A DNA stretch of 64,000 bases from Sipunculus nudus (Eukaryota; Annelida; Sipuncula; Golfingiida; Sipunculidae). Within the stretch, counting starts at the first letter, position 1, and the number at the start of each line of letters is the position of its first letter. The position numbers and the translations under genes are program-made. A model generated the notes under the pieces. The model ran no database searches and was not told where the DNA came from. It saw only the letters and a program-made list of their open reading frames with translations. Below, piece after piece: positions 1 to 14,200 of this stretch. The stretch lies in NCBI GenBank assembly GCA_026874595.1, contig CM049313.1:57619159-57683158 (forward strand), in the 5' to 3' direction.

Positions 1-2444
1 CACATGGTTGCTGGTTTGAGACCCGGTCAAGAGCTTCACAGTTGCATGTTATGTGTACTAATAAATCATGAATTTCTCATTACAGGTTTACCACCAGATG
101 GAGACAAAACCTTGTAAGAAATGCTAGGCATAGACACCAAGAACATTTTCTTGACAAAGACCATTTCGCGTAGGCACTGATTCTATAGTCGCCCCCCCCT
201 TATTTTTCTAAAACTACACATCTCTTTAATACTTTATTACAGAAGATTACTTTTGTTTATCATTTGTGTTAAATATTGTAATATTGGCCTTTTATAAAAA
301 AACCCCTAAACTACACCATTACCGCCTTATAGGCATAATGTGGCAGCTATACTAGTATTTTATAAAAAAACCCTAAACTACACCATTACCGCCATTAGGC
401 ATAATGTGGCACCTATAGGCTATACTATATTTCATGGACCTTATAAAATCGCTCCCCCAATTCTGAAATTACATTATATTTATAGTTTATACTGATCTTA
501 ACCTATTCACAGGTGGACACATTTTTTTTTTAATCTGTCTGCGTATTTGTATATTGGTATGCTTACGGGGTTATGGTGAACTCCGTGATCGTTCTTAACC
601 AGTTTACTTACAAATTATACTGTCAACTTCAGTTTTAGCAGTTTCAGGTCTGACAGCAAGGTCACTGAGCGATAATGGATAGTCAGCTGGCCTCTTACGT
701 GGTTAAGTACATCACTAAGCGATTGACTAACTTTACCGTAAAACACATCGTATGTCATGGAAAAGTTTATATATGAGAGTCTGTATACATTAAAGGAAAA
801 AGGTCGACCAGCTACGCCTGAAAAAAAAATACTTGACGTGTATGTTTATGTTATAAGCGAGATAATTGATGGGGCATTCAATTCGGTATTTGGGGTAAAT
901 TTTAAGATTGTGCGTTTAATCAAATGAAACGTTATTGCAGTGAAGAATAACAAGTTTAAGGTTTGATATCTATGATCAAATGGTGTTCAGAGCAACAAAT
1001 ATAAACGGGTTAAATGTCGATAAACTGGAAATATCGCTGATTTGATAACTTGTTCGTTACATTCACTTCCCGCTTTGTGAACATGCACGGGAAAGAAAGA
1101 TTGCGGAGTGTTTGTGAATCGTGTGGTTGAGCGGGAGAGAGCGGTCCCCGGCACGCGGTCCAAAGTCTTCTCTAAAGACTCCATGGCGTATTCAGATAAG
1201 CATCAGTTTTATGAGTCTTTTGTTTATACGTATCCAGTGGCAGCGAGTACCAGCTCCGAATTTGCACGGGAAATGTTGAGGATATTTTTACTTTCGTATT
1301 TTATCATCTGCTTACCAAATTTGATTTACAAATGAAATGGCATTGGCAACGTCGAGCCCGTAGCGGGCGGATCAATTTATGATAAACAAAACTCAGTTTA
1401 TCTTATCGTGAGCGGCCCAGTGCGTACCAGTGTAGTGGTAATTCCCTCAGGTTCAGACAGGCTTGATCACTTGTGGTTTACATTAATATGCAACTAAACA
1501 GGTAATGGTGTGCTGTGACTTCAGTGCCAAAGCAGTGCTTGTGAAGGAAGAGAAAATAACTTTAATATTTTAATTTTTATTTGGTAAGAATAATTTTATT
1601 TTAATTTTAAACCCATATTTTACAGCCACCCTTCCTAAATCTGTAGTCTTTTAAGAAATGTAAATAGTACTTATATTTTGCAAAATTTTATTTTCTTATT
1701 ATATCTCTAACAAGAAAAGATAATTAACGTCTGTTTAAAACCATTTTGGTATTAGGATCTTTCCGTATAGGACTAAGTTGCAAATTCTCTAAATGGCTAA
1801 TTGATTTATAATATTTTGCAAAAATGATGATTATATTGATGGGCAACATCAGTGGATGTCAGTACCAGTATGGTACCACTTACATTCCTATGCTATTACA
1901 GCTTTAACCAAAATTAGACGCCCAGTGTTAAATAGATTACTGTGATTTTCCCCAGAACTTTAAATACTTCAATACTAGGGTAATGGCTACACAGTGGATA
2001 CACAGTGAGTGTATCTGCAGCCATTTTTATACTTTATACCCATATCAGGGTATCAGTGGACACGCATGTGGACAGCTTCATTGACATATATTTCAGCAAA
2101 CTGCATCGTAGCTGATTACAGTTATTATATTACATTATTATATATTTTTATTTAAAATATTTCAGACAGTCATGACAACATTTGTGAGGTACTCCAAGTC
2201 TATTTGGAGTATACACCTTTTCAAGGTAAAGGTCTGTGAACCCAGAGAATGTTGAGTGCACAGCTGATTCAGGTTAAACTTTAAAAAAAAAACACAGAAT
2301 ATTATGGTTTTATGACAGATTTGATGATCAGAACATCAATATAGAATATGTGTCAGAGTTTGGAATTTATTTGTAACTCGAAGATGAAGAAGCTAAAGAA
2401 ATTGCACTCAGTTAATAATATTTTCATTAATTTTTTTTTTACAG
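1..2444. other. Upstream region of the ARM-TIR-SAM gene, no coding gene seen
   Basis: No open reading frame here has a recognisable domain. The region is AT-rich with a short C tract near 192-200 and a tandem duplication at about 291-420. The stretch around 1085-1370 is locally richer in GC and CpG and could hold the promoter or a non-coding first exon of the downstream gene, but no splice junction or core promoter element can be assigned from sequence alone. Confidence 0.4.
291..420. repeat. Two-copy tandem duplication, ~65-bp unit
   Basis: Two adjacent near-identical units run from a TTTTATAAAAAAACC start through CTAAACTACACCATTACCGCC and GGCATAATGTGGCA. They differ by a few bases and short indels. 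No function is evident. Confidence 0.75.
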
Positions 2445-2445
2445 G

Positions 2446-2466
2446 ATGGTATTCTGCCTTCTGTGA
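2446..2466 (+). promoter_or_regulatory. Short upstream ORF before the MGCGSS start
   Basis: The exon beginning after the acceptor AG at 2443-2444 contains an ATG at 2446 that opens a six-codon reading frame ending in TGA at 2464-2466. It is directly followed by ATG 2467 and, two codons later, ATG 2473. ATG 2473 has the best context (A at -3, G at +4), whereas ATG 2467 has T at -3. A minimal uORF abutting the main start could lower or regulate translation, which is inference. Confidence 0.45.
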
Positions 2467-2472
2467 ATGAAC

Positions 2473-2591
2473 ATGGGCTGTGGCAGTAGTAACCAGGCGA
2501 AGGCCCTGCATCAGCAGAATATGTTTGTCCGCCAAGCGGCATTACATGCAGCCAACCAGCAAGCCAAGCAAGACCAGAGGTCAAGGCAAAG
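2473..2591 (+). CDS. ARM-TIR-SAM exon 1 (acylation signal)
   Basis: Encodes residues 1-39 and two bases of codon 40. It opens MGCGSSNQAKALHQQ and continues in a Gln/Ala-rich, probably helical stretch. ATG 2473 was chosen for its strong Kozak context and the Gly2/Cys3/Ser6 acylation pattern. The donor at 2592 (GTTTAT) is weak. GTCAAG at 2580 keeps the same phase and would remove four residues (RSRQ). Confidence 0.8.
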
Positions 2592-5177
2592 GTTTATAAC
2601 TAACTAATAAAGGGGCATCAGTATGTCACAGGATCTCATTAATATGCATAGGGGTCATCAGCTCTGAAAATGTTTCCCCTGCAGTAAATGTTTTTTCTCT
2701 CTCTGGTAGGCTATAGGCTGTGACCTCTGGTGATTTAAAAAAAAAAGTATTATGTGAACAGTTTGGCTTTAATACATTTATGTCTTATTAAACAATTTAG
2801 TTTTGAATCAAGAAAATCAAAGATGAAAACTAAGACTGATAAGTTTTCATACATAATGCCACAAGGGTGACTTGTGAAAATTATAGTAAACTTACTTGAT
2901 TGTGAAGATTATTGCCTCCACCAGGAGGTATTCATTCAACCCTGTTCACATGTACATTTGTTTGTTAACAACACATAACTCACACAAACAGAGTCTCATA
3001 AAATTTTCGAGGCATTTTGGGAATAGGCCATTGAAGAAAGTTGTAGAATGGATTTGGCACATGATTCTGATTCAGGAACATTGTTAAGGAATATTCACAA
3101 ATGTATAGCCACTTGTGCACAAATGAATCTGGGAATATGGGCAGAATAAGTGAATGTAATGGGAGCATCCCACAATAGAGAACCTTCACATGGCAGAGGC
3201 TTGCATTCCTTAAAATGCAGATTTCTAAATTATAGATTGGGAAATTAAATGAATTAGTACAAAAATATCAGGTCTGTGATTCTTGTGCCAAATTGTCAAA
3301 TGTATCAAATTATCTTGATAATATAAGAAAAAAAAAACACTTCAGCTTTCTAATTTATCTGCACTGTTTATCTGAATTAATTTAAAGAGCTCTTCAATAA
3401 TTCATAATTCATATCTGATATTTAAAATTAAACATGTTTAATAAAAATCTGAGGTAGTCATATGGGCTTGTTACAAAAATGTGTTTTTAATTACTGGCAT
3501 ACTGTATGTCAGTTTGGTTATCATGTTTACAGGAAACTGGAAGAGAAAAGGATGGAGAGGTCTGCTGAAGTTTTTGTCAGCAAGCAAACACAACATGCTG
3601 ATGCTGCAGAGCCAGGCCAGCATGACCACACAAAATGGAACAGAAGTGTTCGGTGTGATACCTTGCCACCAGTGTCTGTGGAGAGTACCCTTGATAGAAA
3701 ACAAGTATCACCAGAAGAAAGAGAGTCAAGTGTATCACAACAAGCAGTTCCAGTTCCCCGAGAACGTTCCACTGTAGCACAGGCCAGGTGGCAAAAAATA
3801 AAATCTGGGAAGCTGAGTGACCTCAATGTGAGGAATCAGGTGGCTCCATCTGGTGACAACCAAGGAAACCATTCAGCCCGTGAATCAGATGTGGAGGATT
3901 TTGAAAAGACTGGTATAAATGTGAATGAGGCCGCAGCTTTGTATCTCAAATACCCAGAGTTACAGGACACTTTGCAGGAGTTCAGTAATTGTGTGACAAT
4001 ACTGAAGAACAAAGTTGATGTGTCCTGCTTTAGGGAAGTTAAGGTTGCCCTGGAAAGCAGGGTACTGGAGCCATTCAAGAGTGCATGGAAGAAAGAAGTT
4101 CGGCAACTCATGGCGTACCATATGGCCAAAATTGGGTTTGCCAAAAGTGTTGTTGCATATTACAAATATGTCATGTATGTGGAACAGTTAGAACATTTCA
4201 CAGGTAAGGAATCATCAGAATTTCTTCAGGTTCTAGGAAAGCATTCTTGTACAAAAGGATGCAACATTAAATTTATATGTAACGCTTGACACAACTTTCA
4301 AAAACACCACGGAAATCAGAGCTGGTACGTTAAAACCTAAGGTAACAGTAAGGTCTAACTTTAAATAGCAAGTTGACTCTCCCAGAAATAACTAGCTCAA
4401 ATGATGTGTCATAGAAATTCTATATCCTAAAGAGTCTTAAGGGGCCCAATCACCTATTGGACCTTTATAAACTGAAGGAAATCCCTTGGAACTTTCATAA
4501 AAATAGGCCAGAAAACTTTGATATCACTGCATTCAGGCTCCCTGTTTTGTTTGTATCAACGTGTTTATAATATGTGGGGGCCCGCCAAAACAAAACAAAT
4601 TCAACAAGGGCATCTTGTAGCAAGTCAAATAACCCAGAGGAAGGCCTTATATGAAATTTCATATCCAAAATTAACCTAAGAACATTAATATATACACAGA
4701 GGAAGTCAGAAATCACAAATTCTTTTTCAAAGTTAGTGAATGACACCTTTAAAACTTAATAAATGCTTACATGCTCAGCTTAATTGTAGGAGTTGGACTC
4801 TGTGATTGTGTTAATCTTATGCACATCAGTCGAGAATAATTTGTAACCACAAGGGAAGAAATTCTAATTTTACACCAAAATTAGTCTTCATGAGATCTTA
4901 ATTTTTTTACAGTTAAAGGAGAAATGCATGATTTGGACTCTAAATATCTTTACTCTCCCAGAAATATTTAACTCATGATGATGTGTCAAAGAAATTCTTA
5001 ATCCTAAAAAGTTTAAAACTTTCATTCTTTCATGCTCAGCTTAATTGTAGCAGTTGGAATCATAAGCACTGGGGAAGAAATTCTAATTTTACACCAAAAT
5101 TATTCTTTTTGAGATCTTACTTTTTTTAGAGTTAAAGTAGAAGTGCATGATCTGTGTTACTGTTCAAGCTCTTTGAG

Positions 5178-5244
<67 letters not shown>

Positions 5245-8200
5245 CTACATGTTAAATTTTATATGTATGCAAATTCATCACAACTGGGCGGGGACATGAA
5301 CATTAAACAAGTGAAACTCATCCTTCATTATTGGCAGATTATTTGAAAGATTTGATATGATATGTAACAGTAATCTTTGATTTACAGAAAACAAGATCTA
5401 TTTCTACTTGTTTTTATAATACCAATCTTTTATAATATAATTATATGATTTAAAATAGTTATCTTTTATTTGAATGGTTAAACGCAAGATCTATCCTAAT
5501 TTATGATATATATTTTATGATATAAACATTTTTCAAGGTTTCAGTTTTTTTACTAACTCCCTTGAACCTGGAATATCCAGTATTTGAAAAGATCGTGAAC
5601 ACAAAAGGCAACATGAAATTTTAATGAACTGCTTATTTCAAAGTAAACCTCAACTGTTATGCAAAATTTGGAGAAAATTGGCCTCAACCATTTTTCCAGA
5701 CCTGTCACTGACAGATTATTCCTCATGCTTTGTCAGGATTAGAAGGGGATGACCTGAGCATAGAGCTACTGTTCCTGCTGAGAGAGGTGTCATGGCGGCT
5801 CATGTCCGGCAGTAAGAAGCTGGCATACAAGTTTGGTCAGGCTGGATTTATCACCTTGATGGTCAAAGATCTAAAGCAGCTGTTGCAGTGGTTACAAGAT
5901 GAAGAGGTCAGAGATAACAATTACTGTGTTTACTTTATCACTGCTTTTGGTTTATTACTACTAGGTTGTTCTGCCTCTGCATGTTGAGGAAATCATGTAC
6001 CAGGATGGAAATTGAAATCAAGTGATAGAATGAGCGCATGTTATAGATTGTAAAGAGTGAGGTGATCTTACATAAACTTGCATAAACTTTGAATGCACAG
6101 AATTTTATACTAAATCGATATGTACTACAAATCAGTTGTATTTTTATGCCCCCGCCACACAGTGGCCAGGGCATATACTTTTACCCATGTCCGTCATTCC
6201 GTACTTCCGAAATCAAACAGTTGTACGGACTTTTTTTCGCAATGCCTGCAGATATTGGCCTAATTTTTGGTGTGTGGCCAGATAATGACCAGTTACAGAT
6301 CGAGGTTGACCTACTTTTGACCTTGTTACGGCTCCTAAACTTAGAAAATTTCATGAAAAATAGAAATTTTCATGACAAATACACATGTACAGACTTTTTT
6401 TCGCAAGGGCTGCAGATATTAGCCTCATTTTTGGTGTGTGAGCAGATAATGACCAGTTACAGATCGAGTTTGCGTTTCGTCCCGGTTAACCTAATAGTGA
6501 CTGTTTTACGCTCCTTAACTTAGAAAATTTCATGAAAAATAGAAATTTTCATGACAAATACACATGTACGGACTTTTTTTGCAATGCCTGGAGATATTGG
6601 CCTCATTTTTGGTGTGTCGGCAGATATTAATCAGTTACAGATCGAGTTCGCATTTCGTCCTGGTTGACCTACTTTTGACTGTTTTACGGCTCCTGAACAA
6701 TTGAACAATGAATAAATTTTCATGACAAATACACATGTACGGACTTTTTTAGCAATGCCTGCAGATATTGGGTGTGTGACCAGTTACAGATTGAGTTCGC
6801 GTTTCGTCTCAGTTGACCTACTTTTGACCATTTTACGGCTCCTGAACATAGAAAATTTCATGAAAAATAGAAATTTTTTCATGACAAATACACATGTATG
6901 GACTTTTTTTCGCAATGCCTGGAGATATTGGCCTGATTTTTGGTATGTGTGCAGATAATGACCAGTTACAGATCGAGTTCGCATTTCTTCTCAGTTGACC
7001 TGCTTTTGATTGTTTTACGGCTCCTAAACATAGAAAATTTCATGAAAAAATATAAATTTTCATGACATGTGTACATGTACAGCCGTTTTTAGCCCTCAGC
7101 TCCTAGGCTGATGGGCTATTGTCGTCACCCAAGCTGTCCTTCTGTCTGTCCGTCCGGCGTCCCTCCGTCCCTTGTCTGTTAACTTTTACCTCGTGAGCGG
7201 GATATCTCTAAAAGGATTCACCGTTGGAATTTTATTTCATCAGTGAAGATGTATATCAATAAAATCTCAGTCAAGTTTGAAGGTGGGTGACCTTGACCCA
7301 TTTTTCTACATCTTAGAGCTGATTATAGAAAAACACTCAGAAGCCTATGTCTCAGGAACCATTGTGTGGATTTTCACAAAACTTACTATGATCATTGGGA
7401 CTGATGGTCTGTACATGCTGCACAATTTTGGTGGCACCACCTGCAATTTCTGATTTTTTAATCAATTTTTATCAGATTTTTTAAATTTTGGCCTGTGAGC
7501 AGGATATCTCTAAAAGGATTCACCGTTGGAATTTTATTTCATCAGTGAAGATGTATATCAACAAAGTATTGGTCAAGTGCAAAGATGGGCAACCTTGACC
7601 TATTTTTCTTTGTTTTAGAGCTGATCATACAAAAACACTCGGAAGCTTACATCTCAGGAACCATTTGGTGGATTGTTATGAAACATGGTACATATCTCTC
7701 CAATATAAATTTATAACTGATTATCAGCTTTTGCTAATATTCTAGTTTCGCAATGCAATGCTCTCAGATACCAGGCCTAATGTTTGGTCTGTGGGTGCAT
7801 AATGACCACATACAGATCCAGATCGCGTTTCGTCCCAGTTGACCTATTTTTGACCATATGACAGATCCTGAACATAGAAAATTTTATGAAAGACAGAAAT
7901 TTTTATGAAAAATGCACATGTATGGACTTTTTTCTCAATGCCTGCAGATACTGCCCTGATTTTTAGTGTGTTGCTTGATTATGACCCGTTACACATAGAG
8001 TTTGCATTTTGCCCTTGTTGACCTACTTTTGACCATACGACACCTCCTGAACTTAAAAAAAATTTACAAAATTTAACAAATGTTTCGGATTTTCTCCAGG
8101 CGGGGGCATTCGTGTCGTTCCGACACATCTAGTTTATACCTGTACTGGTATAATGAATTTGCATATAATATGAGAATCATTGAAAGCATGAATGTAAACT

Positions 8201-11200
8201 CTCTCATACCAATAAAAATGGCTGCACCTATATCAAATCAGCATACTGATATTTAATTGAGATACTGGTCTTAATTAAGAATACAGAGATTTCATATTTG
8301 CAAAGAGCAAACAGCATATTAACAGAGCTGAAGAAGAGGTAATTGTCCGAGTTTCTAGGACATAAAGCATTTAAGAGAACACCTACTGGACATGGACCTA
8401 TTCATAAATAAAGTGAAGTTATTATTCTAAAGACATTTCATCTAATTCAGGCTTTCTGCTATATAAAAATTAAATTCTAGATAGGCTGATTAAATGTGGC
8501 ATTTGTTTTATATTTTGATCAAATCAGGAAACCATCCATATGTAACCATCTTTACAGCCATTCAATATGTTGGTGCATGCCACCTGTGATGCTGAACACA
8601 AAATATCAAGACATTAGCAAAAAATTGCTGACTCTGTATCCATTGCGTTTGCTGTAGATGCGGGATGCCATCTTGTCCACGTTTGGGGTCTTGTACCAGA
8701 GTGCCAAGTCAGACAGCAATAAGGTTTTTTTCCGCCAACAGAAAGCTAGTGAGGTCATCATGCCATTTTTTCATGCAGAGAATCCAGGTATGTTTAACAA
8801 TAAATGTTAGATATTGATAATTATACTGACATGACCCCTCTGAGACTAATAAGAATGGGCATAAATTGCTAAGGATTAAATTTAGTGGTGATGGGTGTCA
8901 TGGCAGGGGGTGAAGGGTTGTCATTTAGGGCTTTTTCACTGTTAAATATAAAGGGATGACTCTGTGTATGCATTCTGTATTTTTTAAATTAAATTTAAAA
9001 AAAATTAATATTATTCAGGACCCTTACATTGATTAAATGTCTGACATGACCTTAACCAGAAGTAATTGCTAATATAATGGCAACCAATCATGGTTGAAAT
9101 GAATTTAGAATACAAACAATACAGGAGTCTTATTTTCAGGATATAATCTAAGAAAATTTTAGAAGTGAACAAAATTGTCCTTGGTCAGCATAGAATAAGG
9201 CATAAAGGGGCAATGAAATATGAATGAAAATATGTCAGAATAAATAACTATGACAGATGTGTTGCAATTCTTGCAAACTTATACCAGAGCCAGTTATATG
9301 GTACAGCCTTGATCAAATTAAATTCTTTACTGTAGTCAGTTCCATAGTTGTGTGTGTATTCAAAATTGGCAATTAATCTCTGAAACTCAAAAAATGATCA
9401 CACATTCTGCCCTTAAAGCTGATAAGGGACAAAAGACCTCTTATGAGATGTTAAACAAAAAAAAAACCAACATTTATATTTTGCAACCTTCTAATTCTCC
9501 TGATTCATGTGGTCAAGTGACATGGCGTCTGTCATGGGTTGCATTGGACTGCTGCATTTTTTAGAATATTAATGACCAATTATTAGCCAAACGAGCTTTT
9601 CAAGTGCAGTTTTTTTTGCATGTGACCAGTGATCTTGACCTTCAAAGGTTGAGGTGTTGTAAAAAATATACTGTTTACTCAGATACTGATTTAATTGCAT
9701 TAGTTTAAGGTTTTGCAAGATATTATTTTAATTCTTTTATAGTGAATAAGGCCAGAACCCTCTTCCTTCATTGGATCATACCATCAGGAATTAATCTGCC
9801 AGTTTATGAAAACATTGACTAATTTCAATGGGCACCCTACTGTTGGACAGACTATATTTGGCATAAACCTTTTTTATTCGCACGTCTATGACAAGACAAA
9901 TCATGGTATACCCACAGTCAACTTTAAGTGTCATCACAATAATTTAGTGGGGATTTGATGGATTTTAACAAAACTCACCATCACTTCTAACCAAAAGATT
10001 ATCTTGCTTGAGTTTGATTATAGGCAAAATCTACTTATATTTAATGAGGTCAGAGGTCACGAGGTTACTGTATGTAGTCTCTGTGATAACTTATTAGCAA
10101 TATAATGGATTTAGATGAAACTCAACAAAAATATTAACTCACCTGAATTAAATTCTCTACAAAATTCATGCATTCTTAATGAGGTCAGAGGAAGGCTACT
10201 TTGTGGTGTCACCTTTCATCCGTCTATTAACTTTCATTCTCACTGCAATATAACTTACCAGGGTTTCCATGGATTTCCAACAAAATCACACAGATACTTA
10301 CCAATAGATTATCTTGCCCAAGTCAGATTATAAGCAAAATCCATGCATATTTTATGAGGTCAGAGTTCATGATCGAGGCTACTTTGTGGAGTCACTGCGA
10401 TAACTCACCAAGAATATTATGGATCTTGGTGAAACTCAACCGAATTATTAACCTATATCATTTAAGTTTGATTTCAAGGAAAACCATAGATTTCTAATGA
10501 GGCCAGAGTCTCAGAGGTCACAAGACTTTTTGTGGTGTCATGATGACTTATCAAAAACTAGATGGATTTTCATAAAACTCATAAATGTTAACCAATACTA
10601 TATATATCTTGATTAAATTCTTGGCAAAATTCAGGCATATTTAATGAGGCCAGAGATCATAAAACAGGCGTATTATGCATGTTTGCATTGCTTGTTTCAG
10701 TCTATTGAACTAAACATTTAGAACTGCACAAAATTCAGAATTACAACTGCACATATTCCATTTACAACTGGGCCAATAGCAGTCAGCTGACAAAGTATGT
10801 TTATGCTCCAGGTATTAAGACAGCAGCTATTTTGACCTTGGCTTACATCATGGAAGAGACTGACAATGTAAAGCTGATGGCTGATGACTCTGTGATAACG
10901 TACATCGTGACCGTCTTTAATGACGCCATGGCAACCAAAATGCACCGAGCAGAAGGGTACAGCTGTATTGAACTGATTCAGGTATAATCTCCATTCAGTG
11001 TCACCTTTTGGTTTAAATTCCCCCCTCATGTCTCAACAACAAGTTGTGAAATCTTGATTATTTCTGGCCCTGTTCATATAAATTTTGATATTCAAAAGGC
11101 TTGAAATTGTAAAATATCATTCATACCTTAATCTTTCATTCTTGTTCAAGTATTCAGCGGACAGTGCTACCTACAAGTCAAGGACATATTCTTTGAACAA

Positions 11201-14200
11201 GTTTTTAAAATTTAATTGTCTGTAAGTCAGCTGAGCTGTATATTGTGATCACCCTTAAGGTGTTTGTCATCACATCTGGTAGTGTATGTTGAGCTTTCTT
11301 CTTCTGTGTTATATATGTTAAAATTTAACACGAGTTTCTTTGTAAAGATTTTCATATAATTCAAACCACTATTCATAGAATAAAAACAATATACATGTGT
11401 TTTCAAGAAGAATTCAAATAACTTATTAAAGAACAGCTGAAATTCATGTAAGATCACACTTTAAATTATACTCGGCAGTATTTCATATATGAGGAAATTA
11501 TTGACTCCCAAAAGTTCAATTCAGATCCCTACAGCTTTATTTACTAATATTTTGATCTTTCTACCATTCATCTTATCAGGTTTTCAGAGTATGGAGCACA
11601 GTCAACTGAATGAAGCTATTATTGATTTTTCTAGAGATATCTGATTGAATTAATAGCTACTTGTAGGTCATCTGTATGACTGAGGTCACAGCTTGGACTT
11701 AGGCCAAGTCCACTCGACAATACTTTACATTACATGTTCAGTTTATAATATTATAATTTATTAGAAATTATTTGAAACATTATAATTCGTACATGTTTGC
11801 ATATGCAGAATATTCCATCGTGTACTTGGAATGTGTTTCTTTTCACAAAAACACAGTTTAAAATATCACTTGTAATAAATATACAATGGGATAAGCAGAA
11901 ATTGTAATGAAATTTTTGTTCAAATGAGGTTATTACTGCAAAAAAAGAGTATGGGTATATTGATTTTACATGTTATATCTATTCAAAACGAGGTATGATC
12001 AGTGTAAATGACAATTCTGTTTTTAATTACCATCAGGGTCTGACTGCTCTTGCCGTGAATGATGATATGAAGCGAGTGATAATGGACAAGGGATTACTGC
12101 CACTGCTTACACAGCTTATAGAGTCTGGGGACTCTGTTGAGAAGGAGGCAGCTACTAAAGCACTGTGGACCTTGGCATTTCAGCGTGACAACCGAGAAAA
12201 AATATGTGTGAGTCAGTTCTCAGTACTGTGCTTAAACGGTTCAATTCAGTAGCACCAGTTTGTGGTCTCATGATCACATTGATGTTTTCCATTTTAATGT
12301 TTAATATCAGTGGCAGTTTCTCTATTTGTACACTCTATTTATTTATATTTTTCCGTACATTTTATTTATTTATCAGTCTCTCAGCATACTTTTATTGCTC
12401 CTTAAAAAGGTCTGGTTTGGAACCCCCTGTACTTGACCTATGCCTTTTGGTCACTCTTTCTGAAACTTTTTGATCTCTGCCTTCTATTGACTCCCTCTAA
12501 GAGTGTGAGATATTAACTTTTTTTACCATTAGACCACTCTGATGACCATTTGCTTACAGTGTCACAATCAGATTACAGTTTAGTTTGCAAATAAATCCCT
12601 GTAACTGTCAAATACATGTATTGTCACAGGCTAAGTTTGATTCAGTTAAGGTGACTAAGGGTAAAAAAATTATTAAAAAAAGAACTGTAAAATTGAATTG
12701 TCTAAAATGTCATGACAGTTTAGGAAATGGTTAAAATTTATTTTCAAGTATATGGAATTTGATTGACAAGGTGTTAAAAAGTATTTCATCAGTAATCTGA
12801 TTTAGAAATAAAAGGACATGAATACTGCAAATACATTCACAATGAAAAAGTTTACATTTCCATCCGATATTAAATAAAAGTAATCCTGATTGACTTATAG
12901 TATAGCATTAATATTTATTACAACAGACAGTTAAATGGAAGAATATGAAATCTTTACAGGTGAGTTGATTTAATGTATTACCAGTGTTTATTGACTGATT
13001 TACATCAAAGCCAAAAATATGTTTCATTGTGACAGAAAGAGCCCAAGTTAATATCACTGCTTGAAGAACTAAAGCAGAGCAGTTCAGGGGAAGAGAAGAT
13101 GGCAGCCCAGGGGGCGCTGTTTGTCATAAAGGAGAATGAAAATGTAAATGGTGAGTACACATTTCTGTTCTGCCTATAATGTAAAAAGTTCAGTTGGACA
13201 TGGAAGTGGGAGTTAACTTTTTAGTTCTGCACAATAATTTCTAATTTGGGTATCATTAAATGACAGGAAATAAAATTTTTTTTTACATATTTATTAAATT
13301 GTGTTTAGAATCTTATAAACATGCAGTAATTTGTAGCAGTTTATACAGAGGCATGTTAGATAGCACCTTATATATCCATTTAACTGAGAAAATGTAGCAC
13401 TATGGCTTGTAAATTATGACTATGCTGTATTTTCCTGAGTTGTGATGCCAACATGATTATCTGGATAACACAATCAGGTCACTGTTTTACCATGAATAAA
13501 TATTTCTTAGTTTTTTGGCAAATACTGACACTTTTAATATCTGTATTAGAGGACAATCGATTTCTCTCAGAGTTTTCATTGTATTTTTACGTATTTTATG
13601 GGTTACTGCAGAGTAATTTATATTAAGTTAATTGAAAACTTTTGAATGGAAAAAAATATGCAATATGCTAAACCTCAGAAAATCTAACCAAATTACATTT
13701 TTAGGTATAAATTTCAAAAGGTATTGTCTTCAGCTTGAAAAAGATGTACATTATTGAATACATCATTGTTTAATTTACTAGTGATGTTGGACCTGAGTCG
13801 CAATTTGGACTCAGGTCCACTTTTTTTAGGGACTTGGACTTGATGGTCCTGGACTTGTACTTAGACCCGACAGTCGGGACTGAGAGAAATTAGATTGAGT
13901 CCATCTCTGGTCAAGTAGAAAAAAAAGAGTTTGTCACTCAGAAAGTGAAACTTAGTTTGAAAAACAAACATTCAATATCACATTTTTTTGTTGATTACAA
14001 CAGTTGCTAAAGAAAGGATTGCTCAGCGAGAACTGAAAAGACGGAGAAGTGAAATCAGGAAAAAGAAAAGAAAAAGGGTGAGAACAAATCTGACATACTT
14101 AGAGATTAAGAAAAATATGATTTTTTTAAAAATTATGTTATAATAATATAGTTCTATTGTTTCTGAAATTACATGTCACTTAAAAAATGGCAAGAAGTCA

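Larger units (their letters stand above)
6145..8124 (+). mobile_element. Helitron-like non-autonomous element with tandem core
   Basis: The left end starts TATGCCCCCGCC and the right end carries GGCGGGGGCAT, so the ends are inverted. At the right end a perfect hairpin, GTGTCG-TTC-CGACAC, is followed by AT and CTAG at about 8111-8131. A stem-loop just before CTRR is the 3' mark of Helitrons. Internal units (about 6220-7075) repeat every ~160-180 bases around CATGTACGGACTTTTTT and GACCAGTTACAGATCGAG. No Rep/helicase ORF is seen, so it is non-autonomous, resembling tandem-core elements of bivalves (pearl/HINE type). A second repeat is inserted at 7085-7745. Confidence 0.6.

Noticed and set aside
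13790-13920. Repeated GGACTTGGACTTG-like sequence as a regulatory array
   Set aside because: Short, imperfect and similar to scattered words at 11690 and 20700; no consistent unit or clear site.
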